From Actinomycetes bacterium (GTDB lineage: Bacteria > Actinomycetota > Actinomycetes > Propionibacteriales > Propionibacteriaceae): DNA of 64,000 nucleotides. The stretch spans positions 1 through 64,000 of the forward strand of contig JAEWOI010000017.1 of the NCBI GenBank assembly GCA_023460935.1, written 5' to 3'. The position numbers and the translations under genes were made by a program. Positions 31,733-43,411 of the stretch are shown piece after piece. The notes under the pieces are model-generated. The model was not told the origin of the DNA. It searched no databases and saw nothing but the letters and a program-made list of their open reading frames with translations. Within the stretch, counting starts at the first letter, position 1, and every line of letters starts with the position of its first letter.

Positions 31733-32556
31733 GCGGTCTCTTCCTTGTCGGTGGTGATGCGGTTGCGGCGCGGACGGCGGGGGAGGACGGTGGGGACGGA
31801 CGTGGCCGGGTCGACGATCACGTCCACCTCGATCTCGTAGACCTGGCTGAGCAGCGCGGCGTCGTAGACCGCGGCCGGGGAGCCGTGGCGGACCACGCGC
31901 CCCTCGTGCAGCAGCACGATCTCGTCCGCGATGGCCGCAGCCTGGTTGAGGTCGTGGAGCACGACGCCGACCGTGACGCCGTGCTCCTCGGCCAGCTCGC
32001 GGACGAGGTCGAGCAGCTCCACCTGGTAGCGCAGGTCGAGGTAGGTGGTGGGCTCATCGAGCAGCAGGACGGTGGTGTCCTGAGCGAGGCAGGCGGCGAG
32101 CCAGGCCCGCTGCACCTGGCCGCCCGAGAGCGTGCCGACGTCGTGGTGGGCGAGCTTGGCGAGGCCGGTGAGTTCCAGCGCCCGCTCGACCGCTGTGGCG
32201 CCTTCGGGATCGGCGCGGCGCCACCGTCCGCGGTGGGGATGGCGGCCCAGTTCCGCGACCTCGCGCACGGTCATCCCCGACAGTGCCGGCCGGCCCTGGG
32301 TGAGCACGGCCAGCTCCCTGGCCAGCTCGCGCGGCGTGAGGCTGCGCAGCGGGCTGTCCCCGACGTGCACCTCTCCGGCCATCAGGGGCAGCAGGGTAGA
32401 CAACCCGCGCAGCAGGGTGGACTTGCCACTGCCGTTGGGGCCGATCAGCACGGTGACCCTGCCCGGGGCCAGCCGGACGTCCACATCGGTGAGCACGGGC
32501 TCCCCGCCGTAGCCGATCTGCAGCTGGTGCGCGGACAAGCCGATGAGTGGTGGCAT
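31711..32556 (-). CDS. Iron-siderophore ABC transporter ATP-binding protein
   Basis: This is the cytoplasmic ATPase of the importer. It has Walker A GPNGSGKS at about 39-46, the signature LSGGQVQR at about 143-150 and Walker B TVLLLDEP. Length is 281 residues from ATG 32556. This start is chosen because it gives the normal family N-terminus (LSAHQLQIGYGGEPVL). An upstream in-frame ATG at 32604 would translate through the iron box. It is the first gene of the operon, an order in which ATPase precedes receptor, permease and reductase. The DtxR/IdeR-type box begins 2 bases upstream. Confidence 0.92.
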   Translation of the reverse strand: MPPLIGLSAHQLQIGYGGEPVLTDVDVRLAPGRVTVLIGPNGSGKSTLLRGLSTLLPLMAGEVHVGDSPLRSLTPRELARELAVLTQGRPALSGMTVREVAELGRHPHRGRWRRADPEGATAVERALELTGLAKLAHHDVGTLSGGQVQRAWLAACLAQDTTVLLLDEPTTYLDLRYQVELLDLVRELAEEHGVTVGVVLHDLNQAAAIADEIVLLHEGRVVRHGSPAAVYDAALLSQVYEIEVDVIVDPATSVPTVLPRRPRRNRITTDKEETACVPANS

Positions 32557-32558
32557 GT

Positions 32559-32578
32559 AGGTAAGGCTAGCCTTACTT
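32559..32578 (-). promoter_or_regulatory. Iron box (DtxR/IdeR-type operator)
   Basis: The perfect 16-base palindrome gtaaggctagccttac (32561-32576), with flanking AT-rich bases, closely follows the DtxR/IdeR consensus TTAGGTTAGGCTAACCTAA. A TATTTA hexamer on the minus strand (32583-32578) overlaps it and could be the -10. Binding would therefore block transcription of the iron-uptake operon when iron is plentiful. Confidence 0.88.
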
Positions 32579-32647
32579 AAATAGGCAACGCAAAGCTTGT
32601 CCATTTCCTGGAGGTGGTTCTGGAACCGCCCCGCGTGGGCGGACGGG

Positions 32648-33850
32648 TCAGGAGACCAGGCGCGCGAGCGCGGGGGCGAGGGTGCCGGCACCCGCGACGG
32701 TGACGTCGGAGAGGGCCAGCCAGTCCGCCATCCGCCGCAGCTGCGCTGCGAGCCGAGCGGCGGTCTCCGCCTCGGGTGCCCCTTCCTCCAGCCACGCCGA
32801 CTGCACGAGCAGCGCCGCAGCCTTCCGGTCGGCCTTCAGGTCGACCCGAGCAGCGATCCGGTCGTCCATCACGAACAGGTAGACGTAGTAGCCGTGCACC
32901 CGCTCGGCCTGCGGGGTGTAGAGGCCGATCCGGTAGTGCACCCCGAACAGCTCCAGCAGCCGGCGGCGCTCGAACACCAGCGAGTCGAAGGGGCTGACGA
33001 GGGCGTCGACGGCGATCCGGCGCGGTCGCGCCGCGGCGTGCCAGAGGTAAGCGGGCCGGCTCCAGCCCTGCACCTCCACGGGCTCCAGCTCGCCGGTGCC
33101 GACAAGGGCCGCGATGGCTTCGCGGGTGCCGTCCGCCGCGGTCCGGAAGTAGTCGGCGATGCCGACCCCGGTGGCCACGCCGAGCGCGCGTGCAGCCCGT
33201 CGCACCAGTTCGGTCCGCGCCTCGCCGACGGTCGGCGTGGGCGCGCCAACCACCGCGGCCGGCAGCACTCGTCCGGGCAGGTCGTAGCAGCGCTCGAACT
33301 GGGCGTTGCGGCCGGCGCTGGTCAGCTCGCCGACCCAGAACAACCACTCCAGCGCCGACTTCACGTCCGACCAGTTCCACCAGCCGCCGGGGGTGCGTTC
33401 CTGCTCGTGCTCGACCTGGCGGGCGGTCAGCGGGCCGCGTTCGGCCACCTGCCGCAGCACCTTCGCCAGCAGTTGCGGCTGCTCGCGCTGGATCCGCTCC
33501 ATCGCCGACCAGGGCCGGGTGGCGTGGGCGTCCATCCGGAACCGCAGGGCCGGCTGCAGCCGGACGTCGATCAGCGAGGCTGCGTGGCCCCAGAACTCGA
33601 ACAGGCGGCGGGGTGCGGTGTTGCCGGCCCGGTCGAGCAGGCCGCGGTCGTAGGGGCCGAGGCGGGAGAACAGCGGCATGTAGTGCGCGCGCACCGCGAC
33701 GTTGACCGAGTCGATCTGGAACTGGGCCACCTCATCGATCACCCGCTGCACCTGGCGCATGGTCACCGGCTGCGACGACGCGCGCCGGCCGAAGCCCTGG
33801 GCGGCGAGGGCAATCCGCCGGGCCTGCGCAGCGTTGAGTCGAGCCGTCAT
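32648..33850 (-). CDS. YcaQ/AlkX-like winged-helix DNA glycosylase family protein
   Basis: This 400-residue soluble protein of the HTH_42/YcaQ family is built from tandem winged-helix domains. YcaQ in Escherichia coli and AlkZ in Streptomyces unhook DNA interstrand crosslinks and other bulky alkylation lesions. The catalytic Q-x-D motif is present as QID at about 45-47 in FQIDSVNVAVRAHYMPLFSRLG. Other conserved parts are RLFEFWGHAASL, WWNWSDVKSALEWLFWVGEL and SPFDSLVFERRRLLELFG. It stands alone on the minus strand between the iron operon and the glutamate transporter. The substrate is inferred from the family. Confidence 0.88.
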   Translation of the reverse strand: MTARLNAAQARRIALAAQGFGRRASSQPVTMRQVQRVIDEVAQFQIDSVNVAVRAHYMPLFSRLGPYDRGLLDRAGNTAPRRLFEFWGHAASLIDVRLQPALRFRMDAHATRPWSAMERIQREQPQLLAKVLRQVAERGPLTARQVEHEQERTPGGWWNWSDVKSALEWLFWVGELTSAGRNAQFERCYDLPGRVLPAAVVGAPTPTVGEARTELVRRAARALGVATGVGIADYFRTAADGTREAIAALVGTGELEPVEVQGWSRPAYLWHAAARPRRIAVDALVSPFDSLVFERRRLLELFGVHYRIGLYTPQAERVHGYYVYLFVMDDRIAARVDLKADRKAAALLVQSAWLEEGAPEAETAARLAAQLRRMADWLALSDVTVAGAGTLAPALARLVS

Positions 33851-33895
33851 CGCACGCAGCCTAGCGACGCCCGCCGACGGTGAGCGCGGACCGGG

Positions 33896-34771
33896 TCAGC
33901 CGAACAAGCGGCTGCCGTGGTGCGGTTCCCCGGCGACGCGGGGCGGTTCCTCGCGGTGGCGCGCGGCGTAGGCCGCGTCCTCGTCCCCGGCGTGGACGTT
34001 GGTCGGGTCGAGCACCCGGCGCAGGAACGTGCGGGTGCGCTCCTCCTTGGGGTCGCCGATCACCTCGGCCGGGGTGCCCTCCTCGACGATCACGCCGCCG
34101 TCCATGAACAGCACCCGGTCGGCGACCTCGCGGGCGAACGCCATCTCGTGGGTCACCACCATCATCGTCATGCCGCCGTCGGCCAGGTCGCGCATGACCG
34201 AGAGCACGTCACCGACCAGTTCGGGGTCGAGCGCGGACGTGGGCTCGTCGAAGAGCATCATCTCCGGGTCCATGCTGAGGGCGCGGGCGATCGCCACGCG
34301 CTGCTGCTGGCCGCCGGACATCTGGGCCGGGAAGGAGTGGCCGCGGTCGCCCAGCCCCACCTTCTCCAGGTTCTCCTGGGCGATCCGGCGAGCCTCCTCC
34401 GGATCCTTCTTCAGCACCCGGATCAGGGCGATGGTGCAGTTCTGCAGGGCGGTGAGGTGCGGGAACAAGTTGAAGGACTGGAAGACCATCCCCATCGTCG
34501 TGCGCAGCCGGTCGATGTCTGCGTCGGGGTCGGTGATCTCCTCGTTGAGGATGAAGATGCGGCCCTGCGTCGGCTGCTCCAGCAGGTTCACGCAGCGCAA
34601 CAGCGTGGACTTGCCCGAGCCGGACGGCCCGATCACGCAGACCACCTCGCCGCGGTGCACGGTGGTGGTGATGCCCTTGAGCACCTCCAGGTCGCCGAAG
34701 CTCTTGTGCAGGTCGTAGATCTGGATCTCGTCGTTGCGGTCGCCGGTCGGGATCTGCTGGGTCATGGTCAC
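33896..34771 (-). CDS. Polar amino acid (glutamate-type) ABC transporter ATPase
   Basis: This is the cytoplasmic ATPase of a PAAT-family importer. Walker A GPSGSGKS is at about 48-55, the Q-loop is in VFQSFNLFPHLTAL, and the signature MSGGQQQR and Walker B MMLFDEPTSALDPEL follow. Length is 291 residues with a 40-residue charged tail. The start is GTG at 34771, forming a GTGA overlap with the permease stop, or the ATG two codons later. It is the last gene of the binding protein-permease-ATPase operon. The closest family resemblance is to glutamate/glutamine uptake, but the substrate is inferred. Confidence 0.93.
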   Translation of the reverse strand: MTMTQQIPTGDRNDEIQIYDLHKSFGDLEVLKGITTTVHRGEVVCVIGPSGSGKSTLLRCVNLLEQPTQGRIFILNEEITDPDADIDRLRTTMGMVFQSFNLFPHLTALQNCTIALIRVLKKDPEEARRIAQENLEKVGLGDRGHSFPAQMSGGQQQRVAIARALSMDPEMMLFDEPTSALDPELVGDVLSVMRDLADGGMTMMVVTHEMAFAREVADRVLFMDGGVIVEEGTPAEVIGDPKEERTRTFLRRVLDPTNVHAGDEDAAYAARHREEPPRVAGEPHHGSRLFG

Positions 34772-35589
34772 TTCGCCTTCTTCGACTTGGCTTCCATCCG
34801 CCGCACCAGGAACGTGAGCGGCAGGGTGATCACCAGGTAGGTGAAGCCCGCGACCACGAGGGGAGTGATGTTGGCGTAGGTGTTGGTGAGGTCACGGCCG
34901 TACTTGGTCAGCTCGAAGGTCTCCGCCGTCAGGCCCAGTACGTAGACCAGGGAGGAGTCCTTGGTGAGCAGCACCAGCTCGTTGGTCAGCGGCGGGGTGA
35001 CGATCCGGAAGGCCTGCGGCAGGATGATCCGGCGCATTGCCATTCCCGGCGTCATGCCGAGGGAGCGGGCAGCCTCCATCTGTCCCTTCGGCACCGCCTC
35101 GATACCGGCCCGGATGGTCTCCGACATGTACGCGGCCGACACCATGCCGAGCGCCGTCCAGACGGTGCCGTAGGGCTCCAGCGGGAAGCGCAGCCCCGGG
35201 AAGCCCAGGGCGATCAGGCCGAAGGCGAGCAGCACGATGATCGCCGGGACCCCGCGGAAGAACTCGGTGTAGATCGTGGCGAGCCAGCGGTAGGGGGCCA
35301 CCTGGGAGAGCTTCATCAGGGCCAGGACGGTGCCCAGCACCAGGCCGAAGATGAACGCGCCGGTGGTGTAGACAACGGTGTTGAGCAGCGCCTGGCCCAG
35401 GCCGGGGCCGACCGTGGCCTGCACCAGGTCGGGCCTGAGGAAGGCTCGCTGCAGCTGCTGGCCGTCCGCGAACAGCACGACCAGCAGCAGGAGCAGCACG
35501 AGCACCGCGTACTGGGCGATCCGGATGCGCTGCGCCCGCTTCCTTGGCGACAGCTTCTTCCTTGTGGCCGGAGCCGTTGCGGTAGTCAT
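34768..35589 (-). CDS. Polar amino acid ABC transporter permease
   Basis: This 273-residue membrane protein has a basic cytoplasmic N-terminus, about five hydrophobic helices, and the ATPase-docking EAA loop EAARSLGMTPGMAMRRIILPQ (in outline) near residue 190. GluABCD systems of corynebacteria have two permeases. Here only one is present, so a homodimer is likely. An 85-base gap separates it from the binding-protein gene, and its stop overlaps the ATPase start. Confidence 0.93.
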   Translation of the reverse strand: MTTATAPATRKKLSPRKRAQRIRIAQYAVLVLLLLLVVLFADGQQLQRAFLRPDLVQATVGPGLGQALLNTVVYTTGAFIFGLVLGTVLALMKLSQVAPYRWLATIYTEFFRGVPAIIVLLAFGLIALGFPGLRFPLEPYGTVWTALGMVSAAYMSETIRAGIEAVPKGQMEAARSLGMTPGMAMRRIILPQAFRIVTPPLTNELVLLTKDSSLVYVLGLTAETFELTKYGRDLTNTYANITPLVVAGFTYLVITLPLTFLVRRMEAKSKKAK

Positions 35590-35674
35590 GTCCGTGTCCT
35601 CTCGAGGGGTTCACCGCACCGGCGCCGCGCCCGGCCGTCCGAACGACCGGCGCGCCACGCCGGGCGTCAGGGCG

Positions 35675-36514
35675 TCACTTGGGCGCGTCGACCCCGAACC
35701 ACTTCTTGTAGATCTCGTTGTAGCTGCCATCGGACTTCGCAGCGGCCAGCGTCTCGTTGATCACTGCGAGCAGCGCCGGGTTGTCCTTGGCGACGTTGAA
35801 GCCGTACTGCTCACCGGTGGCGAACTCCTTCACGACCTCGACGCCGGGGTTGTCCTTGGCGAAGTCGTAGAGCACGCCGTTGTCGTTGATGTTGGCGTCA
35901 GCGGCGTCGGACAGCACCGCGTTGGCGCCACCGGGCATGTCGTCGAACACCTTGATCGTGTAGCCGTTGGCTTCGGCGTTGCTCTTGGCGTAGTCCTGGC
36001 CGGTGGTGCCGGTCTGGACGGCGAGCACCTTGCCCTTCAGGTCGGGCAGGTCGGCGATCCCCGAGCCGGTCTTCACCAGCAGCGCCTGGGTGGCGTCGAA
36101 GTAGGGGTCGGAGAACGGTGCGGCGGCCTGGCGGGTCTCGTTGATCGTGATCGCCGCGGCGCCGGTGTCACACTTCTTCGCCGCGAACACCGCGCCCGAG
36201 GTGATCTGCTCGAACTCGATGTCGACGATCTCCTGGGTGACGCCCAGCTTCTTGGCCACCAGGTCCATCAGGTCGACGTCGAAGCCGACGGTCTTGTTGG
36301 AGCTGTCCTTGAACTGGAACGGCTTGTAGGCCAGGTGCGTGCAGACCGTGAGCTTGCCGGGGCTGACGAGCGCGGGCGCCGCGGCAGAACCGCCGTTGCC
36401 GGGCGCGGAGGCTGACGGCTGGGCGTAGTTCGCACAACCGGCCAGGGCGACGAGCGCAGCGGCCGAAACCGCTGCGAGGGCTGCCCGTACGGGCTTGGGT
36501 CGGGTGGTCTTCAC
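35675..36514 (-). CDS. Glutamate-type amino acid substrate-binding lipoprotein
   Basis: This is the extracytoplasmic receptor of the adjoining importer. The 279-residue precursor has a lipobox with LAG-Cys27, a serine/glycine linker, and a bacterial SBP family 3 domain: PGKLTVCTHLAYKPFQFKD, VGFDVDLMDLVAKKLG and the late ATGEQYGFNVAKDNPALL. The GTG start at 36514 lies behind aaggag with good spacing. An upstream reading frame lacks a signal. Family 3 receptors bind glutamate, aspartate, glutamine, cystine or histidine, and glutamate is only the best guess. It diverges from secA across 230 bases. Confidence 0.92.
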   Translation of the reverse strand: MKTTRPKPVRAALAAVSAAALVALAGCANYAQPSASAPGNGGSAAAPALVSPGKLTVCTHLAYKPFQFKDSSNKTVGFDVDLMDLVAKKLGVTQEIVDIEFEQITSGAVFAAKKCDTGAAAITINETRQAAAPFSDPYFDATQALLVKTGSGIADLPDLKGKVLAVQTGTTGQDYAKSNAEANGYTIKVFDDMPGGANAVLSDAADANINDNGVLYDFAKDNPGVEVVKEFATGEQYGFNVAKDNPALLAVINETLAAAKSDGSYNEIYKKWFGVDAPK

Positions 36515-36744
36515 CGCTGATCTCCTTAACGTGGGAAAGATGGGCGAATCCTCGCACCGGAGCCGGAGCGAGCATCCGCTGTTCTGATCGTGGACCCGCG
36601 AGATCCCGCTGTAACAACGGTATGCCCGGGGCCCGCACGCCACCGCGGCCGGGCGCGAGGACGGCCGGATTCCCGCCACGCCCTAGGATGGACGCCGCGC
36701 GTCCCTGCGCAGGACGTGCCACCGATCGATAGAAAGCGAACGTC

Positions 36745-39585
<2,841 letters not shown>

Positions 39586-39658
39586 GGCCCGGTGTACCGG
39601 CGTCCCCGTCGCGCTGAGACCCGGAGGGCCTTAGCATCGGGAGCGGAAGGGGGACGCC

Positions 39659-41095
39659 ATGCCGCGAGTCGGCCGGTTCCGAACCGCACCCCTGCTGGCC
39701 TGTGCCGGGATGACCTTCGCGCTGCTCCACGGGTGCTCAGTGATCGCTCCAGGCTCCACGAGCCCACCAGCCACCTCGACCCGGGGCAGCACGCCGCCGC
39801 ACCCGACGCCGCCCGTCTCGGCCGCGTCGCCCGACTTTGACGGGGACGGCCTTGCTGACCTCGCCGTCGGCACCGGGGAGCGTCCGGGACGTGTGCTCGT
39901 CCGCTACGCCACCGGGCAGACCGACGAGATCACTGCTGCGACCGTCGCGTCGGGCTCTGCGGATTCGGCCGACTTCGGACAGGGGTTGCTGGCCCACGAC
40001 CTCAACTCCGACGGTTTCACCGATCTCGTCGTCGCCGACCCGAACGTCGAGACGGGGCCCACGCTGTCGTGGATCCGCGGCGGTCCCACGGGCCTCGATG
40101 CGGCTGCAGCCACCACCGTCCGGGTAGCGGGTGTTTCGGGGGCGGGCCGGGCGCTCGCACTTCTGACCGAGCCGCGCCGGGTCCTGCTCGTCGGCGGCGG
40201 TGGCACGGCCGCTTCGGGCGCAGTGCTGGCGTACGAGCTGGGTGCCGACGGGAGCCCGGCCACGAAGCCCCGGGTGCTGACACCGAGCAGCCTCGGTCTG
40301 CCGGAACTGCCCCTCGGAGCGCGTTTCGGCACGACGCTCGCGGCCACGGGGAGTCTCCTGGTGATCGGCGCGCCGACGGCCGATGCCGGGTCCGTGCGGC
40401 GGGCTGGCGCGATCTACGCTGTGGACGCGAGCAGCGACGAGTGGCGCGCGGTGACCATCACCCAGGACTCCCCGGGGGTGCCGGACACCGCACAGCCCGG
40501 CGACCGGTTCGGAGCGGCCCTGAGCGCCGGTGACGGGTTCGTCGCGGTCGGCGTCCCGGGCGAGGACCGCGCAGATGCGCAGGGGCGCAGCCGGCGCGGC
40601 ACCGGCAGCGTGCAGCCGTTCGCCATCGCAGGCCACGACCTGACCCCGCTTCCGGCGATCGACGAGCGCACCGTCGACGCGCCCGTGGCCGCCGGAGACG
40701 CCTTCGGATCCGCGGTCGCCGTGCTGCGGCCGTGCCTGGAAACGGTAGGGGTCCTGATCGGCGCGCCGGCGGTGACCGTCGGTTCGGAGCCGCAGGCCGG
40801 CACGGCCTGGCTGGTGCCGCTCAGCGAACAACCCCGCTGTGGGGCGCGGGAGTTCGGGGACGGCGCCGGGCTCGGCGGCGCGGCGGCTCCAACCACAATC
40901 GTCGGCTCTGCGGTGGGCAGCCTGCGCAACGACTCGGACGGGGACGCGCTCGTGATCGTCTCGCAGGGCACTTGGGAGGAGGGGGTCGCGGGTCGGGTCT
41001 TCGTGATTGATCACAGCGGCGCGGCGGTGCCGGTCTTCGACGCCATCAGGGTGCACGAGGAGCGCGTGGTGGCGCTCAGTCCGGGAACGGGCTGA
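39659..41095 (+). CDS. FG-GAP repeat lipoprotein (propeller)
   Basis: This 478-residue protein is a paralogue of the secreted protein at 5409-6956. It has a signal with an imperfect lipobox (LLHG-Cys26, His at -2), a Thr/Pro/Ser spacer, then FG-GAP blades. DxDG loops are seen as DFDGDGLAD and DLNSDGFTD, and blade cores as RFGTTLAATGSLLVIGAP, RFGAALSAGDGFVAVGVP and AFGSAVAVLRPCLETVG. No catalytic domain is seen. It would be fixed to the outer face of the membrane, whereas its paralogue is probably free. A ggaaggggg box precedes the ATG. It converges on the Rv3235-like gene with a 20-base overlap. Confidence 0.85.
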   Translation: MPRVGRFRTAPLLACAGMTFALLHGCSVIAPGSTSPPATSTRGSTPPHPTPPVSAASPDFDGDGLADLAVGTGERPGRVLVRYATGQTDEITAATVASGSADSADFGQGLLAHDLNSDGFTDLVVADPNVETGPTLSWIRGGPTGLDAAAATTVRVAGVSGAGRALALLTEPRRVLLVGGGGTAASGAVLAYELGADGSPATKPRVLTPSSLGLPELPLGARFGTTLAATGSLLVIGAPTADAGSVRRAGAIYAVDASSDEWRAVTITQDSPGVPDTAQPGDRFGAALSAGDGFVAVGVPGEDRADAQGRSRRGTGSVQPFAIAGHDLTPLPAIDERTVDAPVAAGDAFGSAVAVLRPCLETVGVLIGAPAVTVGSEPQAGTAWLVPLSEQPRCGAREFGDGAGLGGAAAPTTIVGSAVGSLRNDSDGDALVIVSQGTWEEGVAGRVFVIDHSGAAVPVFDAIRVHEERVVALSPGTG

Positions 41096-41582
41096 TCCAG
41101 CCGGCCTGGTTGATCACCGGCGGGCGGAGGGCGATCGAGAGGTGGGTGGCGACCCACTGCCCACGCCGGCGGCCGATCCGCAGCGCCGCGGCGCGCGAGG
41201 CGTCGCCCTGCTGCAGGTGCGCGGCCACCTCCAGCGCCTGCGGCCCGGGGGCCTGCACCCGCACCGAGCGCACCCGCACGCCCTGGGCCCGCCCGGCACG
41301 ACGCAGGTGCTCGACCAGGCTGAGCACGTCCGGCTCCACCCAGCGCTCGAGTTGCAGCGCCGAGCGCTGCCCGGCGAGCACCTCGACCAGCGCGGAGACC
41401 AGGGCCGCCGCCAGTTGCCGCAGGGCCGGGTCGGGCCCGTCCGACGTGGCCGGCCCCTGCGGCACGGAGGTCCAGGGCAGCGTGGGTTGCTCGTCGCCGT
41501 CCAGCTGCAGGGGCTCGAGCAGCACGCGGGCCGGCGGCCGGGAGGCCGGCGCCGGCCGGCAGGTGGCAGTGCCTGGGTCCAC
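41076..41582 (-). CDS. Rv3235-family (DUF6459-like) protein
   Basis: This is a 168-residue soluble protein with a disordered proline-rich start and a conserved C-terminal half. The visible core includes LAAALVSALVEVLAGQRSALQL, quoted in outline, then ERWVEPDVLSLV and a final VATHLSIALR segment. It resembles the small Rv3235-type proteins found near secA in mycobacteria. Their role is unknown to me. The GTG start has a very strong aaaggagg box. Its end overlaps the convergent FG-GAP gene by 20 bases. Confidence 0.75.
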   Translation of the reverse strand: MDPGTATCRPAPASRPPARVLLEPLQLDGDEQPTLPWTSVPQGPATSDGPDPALRQLAAALVSALVEVLAGQRSALQLERWVEPDVLSLVEHLRRAGRAQGVRVRSVRVQAPGPQALEVAAHLQQGDASRAAALRIGRRRGQWVATHLSIALRPPVINQAGWISPFPD

Positions 41583-41661
41583 GGTGTGCCTCCTTTAGGC
41601 GTCCACCTTGCGGGCGCGCCCGGGGCCGCCGCCAGAGGCTGCGGCGAATCTGTGGATAAGG

Positions 41662-43014
41662 TCAGGGGGAGAACAACAGCAGCAGGCCGCCGCAGGTGTA
41701 GCCGATCATCACGACCAGCAGCGGAAGCTGGCTGCGGATGCTGTGCAGCAGCCCTGCGCCGTCGAGCGCGGTGTCCGGCGCGACCCTCCGGTGGAGCACC
41801 AGCAGGCTCAGCTCGTGGGCGACCAGCACGCCGGCCAGGTGGCCGCCGACGATCGCAGCGAGCTGGATCACAGCCGTGGCCTGCGGCACCTCCAGCCAGA
41901 GCTGGTTGATGCCCAGCTCCGCGGTGCCGAACACGTTCCAGCCAAGGCCGAGTGGGTCGGAGGCGTTGATCAGGGTCCGCTGCCCCTCCAGCACCAGCAG
42001 GCTCAAGTAGTGGGCCACCGCGTAGCCGACGACGATCGGGACGACACTGGGCGCCAGCGCGTCCAGGCTGCCGTGCAGCCGGCCGAGCCCGCGCACGCCC
42101 AGCGCAAGAGTCACCGCCACCAGCGCCACCGTCGCCGCCAGGCCGGCCGTCCCCCAGACGACTCCCGGCAGGTCCGAGGACTGGGTGGTGCGCACCCACC
42201 AGGAGGTGCTGGTGAACCCGTCGAAAGCCGTGCCGCCCAGCAGCACGGCCACCACGGCCCAGCTGCCGGCCGGGGTGCCGGACGTGGCCAGGTGCCGCAA
42301 CGGGTTGACCAGGCTCACCGTTCCGGCCACCCGTTGCCACGGGGAGGCGCGGGCCACCAGCAGCGCGTAGGCCTCGAAGGGCTCAGCAGCGCTCACCCAG
42401 CGGCGGCCGAACAGCACGGCCCCGCCCAGCACCACCACCACCCAGGCGCTCCACCAGGCCCGGAGCACGGCGAGGGTGTTGTTGTCCGGCTGCACCAGTT
42501 CGAGCCAGAGGAAGGCCAGCAGTCCGACGGCCGCCGGGTAGCTGCCGAGCCGGCGCCACCTCCCGGGCGCCAGCGGCAGCAGGCCGTCGCGGGGTACGCC
42601 GGCCAGGTTCAGCAGTCGCACCAGCGAGCGCGCCGGGTTCAGCGTCCGCCAGACCGGCCCCAGCAGCAGTGAGGCGGGCACCAGGCCCACCCACAGCCAC
42701 ACGTACACCAGGCCGGGGACAGGGTTGGTCACCAGGTCCTGGCCGAACCAGAGGGCGAGCCCGAGCCAGCAGAAGCCGAACAGGCCGAGGCCGGCCACCA
42801 CGGTGCGCACCCAGCCGGCGTCGGCCAGGCGGGTCAGGCCGGCGAGTTGCCGGCCCCCCGGCTCGCCGTACCAGCGGGGCCGGCGCCAGGCCGCGGCGAC
42901 CACGACGAAGGAGAGGGCCAGCACCGCCACGGCGCCGCCCACGACCAGCGGGAAGGGCAGCGGCAGGTCCTGCCGGGAGCCCATCCCGTGCAGGGGCACC
43001 AGCAGCGGCGTCAC
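41662..43014 (-). CDS. Polytopic membrane protein of unknown function (linked to cupredoxin lipoprotein)
   Basis: This 450-residue protein has about 11-12 hydrophobic segments and no extracellular domain. Recognisable local features are WRTLNPARSLVRLL after the fourth segment, an aromatic FDGFTSTSWW loop and several histidines in membrane segments (AHYLSLLVLEG, GGHLAGVLVAHELSLL, split here), which could bind a metal or haem. I cannot assign it to a named family. The GTG start overlaps the stop of the cupredoxin lipoprotein gene (GTGA), so the two are made together and probably act together at the membrane. Confidence 0.8.
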   Translation of the reverse strand: MTPLLVPLHGMGSRQDLPLPFPLVVGGAVAVLALSFVVVAAAWRRPRWYGEPGGRQLAGLTRLADAGWVRTVVAGLGLFGFCWLGLALWFGQDLVTNPVPGLVYVWLWVGLVPASLLLGPVWRTLNPARSLVRLLNLAGVPRDGLLPLAPGRWRRLGSYPAAVGLLAFLWLELVQPDNNTLAVLRAWWSAWVVVVLGGAVLFGRRWVSAAEPFEAYALLVARASPWQRVAGTVSLVNPLRHLATSGTPAGSWAVVAVLLGGTAFDGFTSTSWWVRTTQSSDLPGVVWGTAGLAATVALVAVTLALGVRGLGRLHGSLDALAPSVVPIVVGYAVAHYLSLLVLEGQRTLINASDPLGLGWNVFGTAELGINQLWLEVPQATAVIQLAAIVGGHLAGVLVAHELSLLVLHRRVAPDTALDGAGLLHSIRSQLPLLVVMIGYTCGGLLLLFSP

Positions 43015-43352
43015 CGGACCTGCAGCACCAGGAGGGTGAACACCGGGTCATGGGACTCGACCTCGAACCGGCCCACCTTGTCCATCACGATCTCGGCCGA
43101 GGTGGTCACGCCGGGCTCCACCTCGATCTCGGCGTCGAACCCGTGGACGTGCACCTGGTCGGCACGGTCGGAGGTGACCGTCAGCACCAGGTGCTGGCCG
43201 CGGACCAGGTCGACGCGGCGCCCGTTGGGTTCGGCCCTGCCGCCGGCGAGGGTGATGCGCACCTCCACCGGCGGCGGGACGCTCCCCGTCCCGCTCTTGC
43301 CGCACCCGGACAACAGCAGCGCAGCGGCCAGCCAGCAGATCAGTGTTCGCAT
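43011..43352 (-). CDS. Small cupredoxin-like lipoprotein
   Basis: This 113-residue lipoprotein has a lipobox LLSG-Cys17 and a single beta-sandwich domain of cupredoxin type. Candidate metal ligands are the histidines in DQVHVHGFD and in VESHD near the C-terminus. The usual Cys of a blue-copper site is missing, so it may bind copper or iron in another way or may only be structural. The ATG start lies close to the convergent-side start of the next gene. It is co-translated with the polytopic membrane protein. Confidence 0.8.
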   Translation of the reverse strand: MRTLICWLAAALLLSGCGKSGTGSVPPPVEVRITLAGGRAEPNGRRVDLVRGQHLVLTVTSDRADQVHVHGFDAEIEVEPGVTTSAEIVMDKVGRFEVESHDPVFTLLVLQVR

Positions 43353-43411
43353 TCGCCCTCCTGGTTCGATTCTGGCAGTTGGTCCTAGCCTTGCTGGTCA
43401 AGGAGGGGCAC

